This document shows, in pieces, positions 34,171-41,332 of a stretch of 64,000 bases of DNA (position 1 is its first letter; every line of letters begins with the position of its first letter). The translations under genes and the position numbers were made by a program. The DNA lies in the NCBI RefSeq assembly GCF_024396695.1, contig NZ_CP094359.1:1984001-2048000 (forward strand), given 5' to 3'. Source of the stretch: Acidithiobacillus sp. YTS05. Its GTDB lineage: Bacteria > Pseudomonadota > Gammaproteobacteria > Acidithiobacillales > Acidithiobacillaceae. Below the pieces are notes generated by a model, which was given only the letters and a program-made list of their open reading frames with translations, searched no databases and was not told the DNA's origin.

Positions 34171-35610
34171 GTGCGCGTTCTTTTTCTCGCCTCGGAAATG
34201 GCCCCTTATGCAAAAACCGGGGGGCTCGGCGACGTCATCGGTGCCCTTCCCGGACAACTGCGGGCGGAAGGAATCGAGACATGGGTCTTGCAGCCGTACT
34301 ATGGCAAACCGGAATTGCAGTATCTCCGCTATCTGGGCAGCTTCACTCCTCCGTATACCGAACGCCAGGGAGAGCTCTGGTGCTTGCCCGCCGAGCCGCA
34401 CACCCTCTTCCTGCGCGAACCCGGTTTCTACGAGCGTGGCGGCATCTACCAGGATCCCTTTGGACAGGACTGGCCGGACAACGCCCAGCGCTACGCCTAT
34501 CTCAACCGGATGGGGGTGGAACTAGCCCAAGGGCGGATTCCCTTTCTGCCCGGGCGGATGGATCTACTGCATGCCCACGACTGGCAGGCAGGACTGGCGC
34601 CCTATCTCCTCGACCTGGAAGGTCGTATCGGCGCGCCACGCCCCGCCACCCTGCTCAGCATTCACAACCTGGCCTATCAGGGGCGCTTTTCACCGGAGTT
34701 ACTCGCGTCCCTGCATCTGCCCCTTGCAGATTTTCATCCCGGCGGTATCGAGCTGTATGGCAGTTTTTCCTTCCTGAAGGCCGGGCTCGTCTATGCCGAC
34801 GCCCTCAGCACCGTCAGCCCGCGCTATGCCCAGGAAATCCAGACCGAGGCCTTCGGCATGGGGCTGGACGGTCTCTTGCGGACACGTCACGCCGATCTGA
34901 CCGGTATCCTCAATGGGATCGACGACACGCGCTGGAACCCGCGCGGCGACCCCTATCTGGTCGCCCACTACGACGAGCATGATCTCGCGGGCAAGGCGCG
35001 CTGTAAAAGTGCTCTGCAAAGCTTGCTCGGACTGTATCCCGATCCTGAAGTGTTGGTATTAGGGTTGATCAGCCGACTCGTCGAACAAAAGGGGATCGAC
35101 CTCGTTCTGCAATTGGCTCCGGAATTACTGCGCGAACGCATCCAGCTGATCCTTCTGGGCAGTGGGGAGGCGCAGTACCAGGACCAGGCGCGGCAGCTAG
35201 CGCATCTGCATCCGGGGCAAATGGCAGTGCATATTGGTTTTGATGAGAGTCTTGCCCACCGCATCGAGGCAGGCATCGATGCCTTTCTCATGCCCTCGCG
35301 TTTCGAGCCCTGTGGCCTGAACCAGATGTTCAGCCTGCGCTATGGCAGCCCACCCATCGTCCATGCAACGGGGGGACTCGCCGATACCGTGGTCGATGTC
35401 GATCAGGATGTACGCGCTGGGAACGGCTTTGCCTTCGCGCCCGCCGGAATTGACGGCCTGCGCGATGCCATCCACCGGGCCCTGCGCCACTTTCAGCACC
35501 GCGAACACTGGCAGGAACTGCAACGCCGCGGCATGCAGGGCGACTATGGCTGGCAACGGGCGGCGCGGGAATATGTAGCGCTTTACAGAAAACTGCTGTC
35601 CGGCGCATGA
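34171..35610 (+). CDS. glgA: Glycogen synthase
   Basis: ADP-glucose-dependent glucan synthase (GT5). 479 residues from the GTG at 34171, preceded by GAGGAG. The substrate-binding KTGGLGDV near the N-terminus, HAHDWQAGLAPYLL, IHNLAYQGRF, and the C-terminal MPSRFEPCGLNQMFSLRYGS are all present. An upstream ATG in frame would add 14 unlikely residues. It suggests carbon storage as glycogen; other glg genes are not in the window. Confidence 0.94.
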   Translation: MRVLFLASEMAPYAKTGGLGDVIGALPGQLRAEGIETWVLQPYYGKPELQYLRYLGSFTPPYTERQGELWCLPAEPHTLFLREPGFYERGGIYQDPFGQDWPDNAQRYAYLNRMGVELAQGRIPFLPGRMDLLHAHDWQAGLAPYLLDLEGRIGAPRPATLLSIHNLAYQGRFSPELLASLHLPLADFHPGGIELYGSFSFLKAGLVYADALSTVSPRYAQEIQTEAFGMGLDGLLRTRHADLTGILNGIDDTRWNPRGDPYLVAHYDEHDLAGKARCKSALQSLLGLYPDPEVLVLGLISRLVEQKGIDLVLQLAPELLRERIQLILLGSGEAQYQDQARQLAHLHPGQMAVHIGFDESLAHRIEAGIDAFLMPSRFEPCGLNQMFSLRYGSPPIVHATGGLADTVVDVDQDVRAGNGFAFAPAGIDGLRDAIHRALRHFQHREHWQELQRRGMQGDYGWQRAAREYVALYRKLLSGA

Positions 35611-35644
35611 TCAAAGCACACGAGAACAACAAGGAGAACTGATC

Positions 35645-37036
35645 ATGGAAATTTCCTTTCATGGTGCCGCGGGCGGTGTCACCGGCTCCTGTCACCATCT
35701 GCAGATTGGTGAGCGCCAGATCCTGGTGGATTGCGGCATTTTTCAGGGAGAAGGAGACATCGCCAAGGAAAATGCCGCCGATTTCGGTTTCTCGCCCAAG
35801 GACATCGATTATCTGTTGCTGACCCATGCGCACTTGGACCACTGCGGACGCATTCCTCTGCTCGTCAAACGTGGCTTTCGTGGCGAAATTCTCTGTACGG
35901 CGGCCACCCGGGACTTGGCGCGTCTGGTGATGCTCGACTCCGCTGGGCTTGCCGCCGAGGAGGCGAAACGGGCCAATCGACGTGCCTCGCGGCATGGTGA
36001 CGAGCTGCAGGAGCCCCTCTATGAAGTGCAGGACGTACTGGACGCCATGGATCACTTCGGTCGTCTGGCCAAATACGACGAGCCCATCGACTTGTGTCCG
36101 GACATTACCGTACGGTTTGGCGATGCCGGCCACATCCTCGGCTCGGCGTGGGTGCATATCGAGGCCGTGGAAAGCGGCAAACGCCAAAGTTTTGTCTTTT
36201 CCGGTGACCTGGGCAATGCCGGCAAACCCATCATCCGCAGCCCGAGCCCGGCGCCCGAGGCAGATGTCCTGGTGATGGAATGCACCTATGGCGATCGCTT
36301 ACACAAGGCTATGCAGCCCTCCATCGGCGAGCTTCGTGACGCCATCCTCGACACTCTAGAGCGCGGCGGTAACGCCATCATTCCCACATTCGCCCTCGAA
36401 CGTGCCCAAGACCTGCTCTATTTTCTCCGCGAGATGATCGAGGCTGGCGAACTGCCCAAACAACTACCCGTATTTCTTGACTCGCCGATGGCCATTTCCG
36501 CTACCGAAATCTTTCGCCGCCATTCCGAATGTTTCAATGCCACGACCGGGAAGATCTTTCAGAGCGGTGTCGATCCCTTCGCACTGCCCAATCTGCACTT
36601 TACCCGGGAGACGGCGGAATCGATGCAGATCAATTTGATCAAGGGTGGAGCGGTAATCATGGCGGGCTCCGGCATGGCCAGTGGTGGCCGCGTTACCCAT
36701 CACCTCAAACACAATCTCTGGCGCGCCGACAGCAGCGTTATCTTTGTTGGTTATGCGGCACAGGGGACCTTGGCCCGACGGATCATCGATGGCGCCAAGA
36801 CCGTGCGGATCTTTGGCGAGGAGATCCAGGTACGCGCCAAAGTGCATACGATCGGCGGCTTCTCTGCCCATGCGGACCACGACGAACTCCTGCACTGGTA
36901 TGGGGCCGAGCAACGCCCGGCAACTACCTTTCTGGTGCATGGCGAAGACAACGGCCGCGAGGGGATCGCCAAGGTATTGCGCGAGCGCAATCTGCGCTAC
37001 CACTGTCCGGTCATTGGAGATCATTATTCCCTCTAA
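35645..37036 (+). CDS. Beta-CASP metallo-beta-lactamase nuclease (RNA-processing type)
   Basis: 463 residues: metallo-beta-lactamase fold with THAHLDHCGRIPLL (HxHxDH zinc motif), the second-metal His in GDAGHILGSAW, the GDLG motif, a beta-CASP insert, and the RMMBL-type end IGGFSAHADHDELLHW with the further zinc His. This matches bacterial homologues of CPSF-73-like RNases. It is 34 bases after glgA with AAGGAG before the ATG. Its RNA targets are unknown. Confidence 0.88.
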   Translation: MEISFHGAAGGVTGSCHHLQIGERQILVDCGIFQGEGDIAKENAADFGFSPKDIDYLLLTHAHLDHCGRIPLLVKRGFRGEILCTAATRDLARLVMLDSAGLAAEEAKRANRRASRHGDELQEPLYEVQDVLDAMDHFGRLAKYDEPIDLCPDITVRFGDAGHILGSAWVHIEAVESGKRQSFVFSGDLGNAGKPIIRSPSPAPEADVLVMECTYGDRLHKAMQPSIGELRDAILDTLERGGNAIIPTFALERAQDLLYFLREMIEAGELPKQLPVFLDSPMAISATEIFRRHSECFNATTGKIFQSGVDPFALPNLHFTRETAESMQINLIKGGAVIMAGSGMASGGRVTHHLKHNLWRADSSVIFVGYAAQGTLARRIIDGAKTVRIFGEEIQVRAKVHTIGGFSAHADHDELLHWYGAEQRPATTFLVHGEDNGREGIAKVLRERNLRYHCPVIGDHYSL

Positions 37037-37043
37037 AAAATCC

Positions 37044-37078
37044 TTGACTACCCGCAAAAGCGGTAACCAGTCTATAAT
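37044..37078 (+). promoter_or_regulatory. Promoter-like -10 element with imperfect dyad
   Basis: TATAAT at 37073-37078 is 32 bases before the next ATG. TTGACT at 37044 is too far (23 bases) for a normal -35. The region between is an imperfect dyad (GACT...CCGC-AAAA-GCGG...AGTC, 37046-37072), suggesting activator- or repressor-controlled transcription. Confidence 0.4.
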
Positions 37079-37109
37079 CACGTAGTTTTTCCGCACATAG
37101 GAGCAGTCC

Positions 37110-37532
37110 ATGGCAGGTCACTTTCCGTTCTCTGGCAAAGCCAACCGCGTTTCTGTCTATGCCTTTTTTGAAGCACACGATTGGAGTCTGGAAGCGCAGG
37201 AGAAATATTTTGAGGATTGGTACGAGTGGACCAAGAACTATGTCCTCAACGACGCCGATCTGAAAGCCAGCAAAGGCGTTCTTTTCACCGGCGAACATTT
37301 CCACTTCGGGACGCATGCCGACCATGACTTTCATCTGCATGGCTACGCTATTGCGACCCGTTTGCTCGACCTTGGCGAGTTCATCAAGGGTGCCATCTTC
37401 CCCAAAATGGACCACGACGCCCTGCACGCGCTGGAGCACGAGCACCACGAGTGGGTCAAGGCAGCGGACGCCGTCAGTGCCGAGCATCCTCGTCCAGAAG
37501 CACCGGAAATCGGTCGTTACCGCCACGTCTGA
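37110..37532 (+). CDS. Hypothetical His-rich protein, 140 residues
   Basis: Not recognised. Soluble, without signal peptide. It is rich in aromatic residues (VSVYAFFEAHDW, FEDWYEWTKNYV) and in His/Asp/Glu in FHFGTHADHDFHLHGY and ALEHEHHEW, which could bind a metal. AGGAG precedes the ATG by 8 bases, and the gene has its own promoter-like element. It is followed by a hairpin and nth. Confidence 0.7.
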   Translation: MAGHFPFSGKANRVSVYAFFEAHDWSLEAQEKYFEDWYEWTKNYVLNDADLKASKGVLFTGEHFHFGTHADHDFHLHGYAIATRLLDLGEFIKGAIFPKMDHDALHALEHEHHEWVKAADAVSAEHPRPEAPEIGRYRHV

Positions 37533-37540
37533 CACTCTGC

Positions 37541-37558
37541 ATCCCGCGCCAGCGGGAT
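37541..37558 (+). other. Hairpin overlapping the nth ribosome binding region
   Basis: ATCCCGC-GCCA-GCGGGAT, a perfect 7-bp stem, ends 5 bases before the nth ATG (37564). Its 3' arm contains the only GGGA available as a Shine-Dalgarno. It may limit nth translation or mark the 3' end of the upstream transcript. Confidence 0.45.
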
Positions 37559-37563
37559 CCGCG

Positions 37564-38199
37564 ATGGACCCGAAAACCATAGCAACCTGTTTTGCCGCCC
37601 TGCGGGCGGCAATCCCCGAGCCGCGTACGGAGCTGCACTACGCCTCCCCGTTTCAACTCCTGGTGGCTGTGGTTTTGTCGGCGCAGAGTACCGACAAGGC
37701 GGTCAATCTCTGCACCGCCAGGCTCTTCGCCGCCGCGCCCGATGCGCAAGGGTTATGGGATCTGGGAGAAGAAAACATCCGGGAGCACATACGACACCTC
37801 GGACTCTTCAACACCAAGGCACGGAATGTTCACGCCCTGGCTGGAATCATCCTACACCAGTATCAAGGGGAAGTTCCGCGAGACCGTCAGGCGTTGGAAT
37901 CTTTGCCCGGCGTTGGACGAAAAACCGCCAATGTCGTTCTCAACACGGTCTTTGCGGAACCGACCATTGCCGTCGACACGCATATTTTTCGGGTGGCCAA
38001 TCGCACCGGCATTGCCCCAGGCAAAACCCCGCGTGCCGTTGAAGACCGCTTGATGCAGGTAGTGCCCAGAGAATTTCTGCTCGATGCCCATCACCTGCTG
38101 ATCCTGCACGGCCGCTACACCTGTACTGCACGCAAGCCGCGCTGCAACGTCTGCGCCTTGCACGACTGCTGCATCTGGCCCAATAAACAACTTGGCTGA
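37564..38199 (+). CDS. nth: Endonuclease III
   Basis: DNA glycosylase/AP lyase for oxidised pyrimidines. 211 residues with catalytic Lys in LSAQSTDKAV, HhH motif LPGVGRKTANVVL, catalytic Asp in VDTHIFRV, and the iron-sulfur ligands C-x6-C-x2-C-x5-C in CTARKPRCNVCALHDCC. The ATG at 37564 gives the standard length. The longer frame beginning at 37315 is a shadow of the upstream gene. Confidence 0.95.
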   Translation: MDPKTIATCFAALRAAIPEPRTELHYASPFQLLVAVVLSAQSTDKAVNLCTARLFAAAPDAQGLWDLGEENIREHIRHLGLFNTKARNVHALAGIILHQYQGEVPRDRQALESLPGVGRKTANVVLNTVFAEPTIAVDTHIFRVANRTGIAPGKTPRAVEDRLMQVVPREFLLDAHHLLILHGRYTCTARKPRCNVCALHDCCIWPNKQLG

Positions 38200-39238
38200 G
38201 AAGGCCGTCTCTTCCGGGTTTGCCACGGGTAGCAAAGGGCCAGAGGCCCTGCTCGATGATGCCGTAGCCATGGCTCTCGCGAAGCTTGCGGGGCCGGTCA
38301 GCGGGGCCCTCATTGTCTTCAGCCCGAGCCATCTGCCGCAACCACGCGCGGCCTTGCAGCGTCTTGCAAGACGTCTCGCCTGTCTGCAAATTCGCGCCGC
38401 TTCCTTCCCCGGAGTCATCAGCGATCATGGCAGCGCACTGGGACAGGCGGCCTGCGCGGTATTGCTGTTCTCTTCCCCCCTTGGACTCGGTGAACATGGT
38501 GCCAACACGCTGTTCTGGGCTAGCCCACAAGACTTGGATGCGGGAGAATTGCCCGCAGAAGAAAACGCGTCGATGGGAGTGGTCACCAGCAAACTTTCCT
38601 GGTTCTGGCAATATCCCCAGCGCCGGCACCTGCTGCGCACAGCATTGTTGGGTCCATTGCAACATCAGCAGGAAAGCTCTTCCGGTATCAGCCCGCTGAC
38701 GAATCTCTTCCCATATTTTCGCCAAGAGGGTGCGTTACTCTTGCAGCTGGAACGCTATTCCGCTTTGCCTCTCCTTGCCCGCAACATCCCCTTTGCCTTG
38801 CGGGAAGCACGTCGGCTGCCCCTGGACCAACTGCTGGTAGCAGAGCGCGATGCGCAATCACGCATTCGCTACCTGCACATTGTCGCAACCGATGGCAATC
38901 GCAGCGGCCTATGGTTGGAGCGACCGCTGCGGGCGAACAGTCAGGTCTTTCTTGCCTGGCGTAATCCAGACGCGGCTCTACGGGACACCCGGGTAATTCT
39001 GGAGGCAGTCAGGCCGCGCGGGATGCCGGACTTCGCCTGGCTCAGCTACTCCTCTTCCCGCGCGATGGATTGTTCCTCACAAGCGAAAAACGAGCTGCGC
39101 TTATGGCATGAGCATTTCCCCAACTGTCCGATGCTGGGTGCTTTTGCCCACGCTGAGCTCATGACCGGCAGGAGGAGTGGACCAGAGCTCCAGCGCTTCA
39201 GTCTGGTCATGGATCTCTTTTATCGGCAGGGTACCTGA
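38192..39238 (+). CDS. FIST-domain sensory protein
   Basis: 348 residues from a TTG overlapping the nth stop; a later ATG at 38270 is possible. The N-terminal half has the FIST_N-type core (GALIVFSPSHLPQP, then VISDHGSALG) and the C-terminal end matches FIST_C (PDFAWLSYSSSRAMD, ELRLWHEHFPNCPMLGAFAHAELM). FIST domains are thought to sense small ligands such as amino acids and are often coupled to signalling proteins. Here the domain stands alone with no kinase or cyclase nearby. Cytoplasmic. Confidence 0.7.
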   Translation: MAEKAVSSGFATGSKGPEALLDDAVAMALAKLAGPVSGALIVFSPSHLPQPRAALQRLARRLACLQIRAASFPGVISDHGSALGQAACAVLLFSSPLGLGEHGANTLFWASPQDLDAGELPAEENASMGVVTSKLSWFWQYPQRRHLLRTALLGPLQHQQESSSGISPLTNLFPYFRQEGALLLQLERYSALPLLARNIPFALREARRLPLDQLLVAERDAQSRIRYLHIVATDGNRSGLWLERPLRANSQVFLAWRNPDAALRDTRVILEAVRPRGMPDFAWLSYSSSRAMDCSSQAKNELRLWHEHFPNCPMLGAFAHAELMTGRRSGPELQRFSLVMDLFYRQGT

Positions 39239-39302
39239 GATACTTGACCACCCCAGGCAATCTGGCAGACTCAGGCGGTTTCCATTGCTTCAGGTTTTCC
39301 CC

Positions 39303-40214
39303 GTGCGTTTGACCGCTGTTCTCCTATACTCGTTTTTCTGTGGCATCGGCGCCGCCTCTGCGACTACCTATCCCTTGCCGCAGGGCAATATGGTAGGAGA
39401 AATCCGCTATCTCAACGCACGTCATGAAGATACCTTGGTCGATATCGCCCGACAACAGGACATTGGTTACGATGCCCTGCGTGCCGCCAACCCAGGCGTC
39501 GATCCTTGGCTGCCTAAGGCCGGAACGCAGATCCTGCTTCCCAGCGAATACATCCTGCCTGCAACGCCGCGCCGGGGCATCGTCATCAACCTGCCAGCCA
39601 TGCGCCTGTTCTACTACCCGCCGCACGGCAATACCGTAGAAACCTTTCCGATTGGCATTGGCCGGGAGGGTTGGAACACTCCCACTGGCACGACAACGAT
39701 TACCGCCAAAATCCGCGATCCAAGCTGGACGCCTCCGGCCAGCATTCGCGCCGAACATGCAAAAAACGGCGATCCTTTACCCGCCGTTGTCGGCCCGGGC
39801 CCTGACAATCCGTTGGGACAATTTGCGTTGCGTCTTGGCTGGAGTGGATACCTGCTCCACGGTACCAACAAGCCCTATGGGGTGGGGATGCGGGTCAGTC
39901 ATGGTTGTATCCGCCTGATGCCAAACGACATCGAGGCGTTGTTTGCGCAGGTCGCGCCGGGCACGGTCGTGCAGGTCGTTGACCAGCCTTGGCTTTGGGG
40001 GGAGCGCGACGGTTCTTATTTTTTGCAGGTGTTCCCACCCTTACACGAAAAACCGGATACGCGCGGGCAAGAACAGGCTTTCCGGCGCTGGCTACAGGAA
40101 CAAATTCCGGCGGGAATGCAGATATCCTGGGTGCAGGCGCTCCAGGTTTTTCGCGAAGCAGATGGGGTGCCAACACTCATAGCGGTTCGTGACCCGATAC
40201 CCGATGCAGACTGA
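39303..40214 (+). CDS. L,D-transpeptidase (YkuD family) with LysM-like domain
   Basis: 303 residues from a GTG at 39303. A signal peptide (about residues 1-20) is followed by a LysM-like segment (EDTLVDIARQQDIGYDALRAANP to LLPSEYILP) and a YkuD catalytic domain with the active Cys in SHGCIRLMP and the upstream HGT motif. Enzymes of this ErfK/YbiS type link peptidoglycan meso-DAP to the C-terminal Lys of Braun lipoprotein or to other stems. The gene converges on an Lpp-like lipoprotein gene, which suggests its substrate. Confidence 0.88.
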   Translation: MRLTAVLLYSFFCGIGAASATTYPLPQGNMVGEIRYLNARHEDTLVDIARQQDIGYDALRAANPGVDPWLPKAGTQILLPSEYILPATPRRGIVINLPAMRLFYYPPHGNTVETFPIGIGREGWNTPTGTTTITAKIRDPSWTPPASIRAEHAKNGDPLPAVVGPGPDNPLGQFALRLGWSGYLLHGTNKPYGVGMRVSHGCIRLMPNDIEALFAQVAPGTVVQVVDQPWLWGERDGSYFLQVFPPLHEKPDTRGQEQAFRRWLQEQIPAGMQISWVQALQVFREADGVPTLIAVRDPIPDAD

Positions 40215-40217
40215 AAC

Positions 40218-40240
40218 AAAAAGCCCCGCCGAAGCGGGGC
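40218..40240 (-). terminator. Rho-independent terminator of the Lpp-like gene
   Basis: On the minus strand GCCCCGC-TTCG-GCGGGGC is followed by TTTTT, 27 bases after the stop at 40267. It has a UUCG-type tetraloop and is very strong. On the plus strand it may also slow polymerase from the transpeptidase gene. Confidence 0.9.
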
Positions 40241-40266
40241 CTCTCAGTTTACCGAACCGGTAAAAC

Positions 40267-40572
40267 TTACTTCATCATCGCCTTCTTGAACATCCGCTCA
40301 ACCTTCTCGTTGGCCTCTTCAGCCTTCTGGTTGGCAGCATTGGCAGTGCTCATCGCCTGGTCAGCAGTGCTCTGCGCAGCATTGGCCTTGCTCAGAGCAT
40401 CATTGGCGGTGTTCTGCGCCGCATTGGCCTTGGCGAGTGCCTCGTTGGCGGTAGACTGCGCAGCGTCAGCCTTGGAAGCAACCTTGGCGAGGTCGGAATT
40501 GGTGGCACAGCCAGCCAGACCCAAAGGCAGGATCAGGGCTGCAACTTTCAACGTGGTGGTCAGCTTGCTCAT
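40267..40572 (-). CDS. Lpp/OprI-like outer-membrane murein lipoprotein
   Basis: 101 residues. A lipoprotein signal peptide ends in the lipobox LAGC (Cys about residue 22). The mature part is one continuous Ala-zipper coiled coil built of a repeating ANAAQNTANDALSK-type heptad pair, ending in FKKAMMK. A C-terminal Lys is the point of attachment to peptidoglycan in Lpp. GAGGAG precedes the ATG. It is longer than E. coli Lpp and closer in length and composition to OprI. The neighbouring L,D-transpeptidase could form the link. Confidence 0.85.
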   Translation of the reverse strand: MSKLTTTLKVAALILPLGLAGCATNSDLAKVASKADAAQSTANEALAKANAAQNTANDALSKANAAQSTADQAMSTANAANQKAEEANEKVERMFKKAMMK

Positions 40573-40695
40573 AACGGTCTCCTCATTTCGGGTGGAATAA
40601 CGAGCAAAAAAATCAAGCAAAAACACCGGCATCCGAGCTATCACCGCGCGCATCTTCATGCAGACCGCAGCGCCTACTTGTCATACCGTGCCGAC

Positions 40696-40725
40696 ATTCT
40701 ATTGCAGATACACCACAAGACTCAA
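40696..40725 (-). promoter_or_regulatory. Possible promoter of the Lpp-like gene
   Basis: TTGAGT, 18 bases, TAGAAT on the minus strand, about 125 bases before the ATG. The rest of the gap up to 41086 contains only weak open frames on both strands with no ribosome sites, and nothing else I recognise. Confidence 0.35.
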
Positions 40726-41086
40726 TAGATTGTGACCAAGTATGACCACGCTAGGCAAATCGTCTGACAAACTTACTCTTTCTGTTCCTAGACTCGTCCC
40801 AATCTTCGTGCGCCAGGAATGCAGTTCATCAGCCGTGGCAGCGGCAAGCTCTCCAGAAGAAAACATCACGACTATCATGCTGGTCTTGAGGGGATATTTG
40901 AAAAACGTCTCGCGAAGAAGACCCAAAAAGTCACAACTCTCTGGTCTTGATATGGAGCCCGAAGAACTTTGTCCCTTGCGACAAAATCTGCGCTACCGCC
41001 GCAAGTAGTGACGCAGCCGAATCATTGCATCCCGCTGAGGAAAGGCCTACAGTAAAGACCTTGGCATCCGATTTGGAGGAATCGCC

Positions 41087-41332
41087 ATGAGAATCCGACC
41101 GAACATGCTGCCCGTAGAGCGTTGGCTGCGCCTGTATTTTGGCGCCATCCTGGTTGCCATCTACTTCATGAATCCCTTTCCCTACAAGGAATGGACCTTC
41201 TCCGGCCTGCTTCTGATTGCTACTGCGGCGATCGGTTACTGCCCGGTCTATGGATTTCTCCGACGCCGAAAAAAGGCGGACGCGGCCTCAGTGATAGTGC
41301 CAGTTGAAGGTCAAAGCGAGGGTACGCGCTGA
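41087..41332 (+). CDS. DUF2892 inner-membrane protein
   Basis: 81 residues with two membrane segments and the DUF2892 pattern: N-M-x4-R-x2-R at the start (MLPVERWLRL), then SGLLLIATAAIGYCPVYGFL with the conserved Cys. Such modules accompany rhodanese-like or sulfur-related proteins in some bacteria, but none is adjacent here. GGAGG precedes the ATG. The 3' end overlaps the TonB receptor gene by 45 bases, tail to tail. Confidence 0.78.
   Translation: MRIRPNMLPVERWLRLYFGAILVAIYFMNPFPYKEWTFSGLLLIATAAIGYCPVYGFLRRRKKADAASVIVPVEGQSEGTR

Noticed and set aside
40742..41008. Open frame of 88 codons on the plus strand in the gap between the Lpp-like and DUF2892 genes (and a 75-codon frame on the minus strand over it)
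   Set aside because: Neither has a ribosome site, a plausible protein-like composition or a recognisable motif; they overlap each other.
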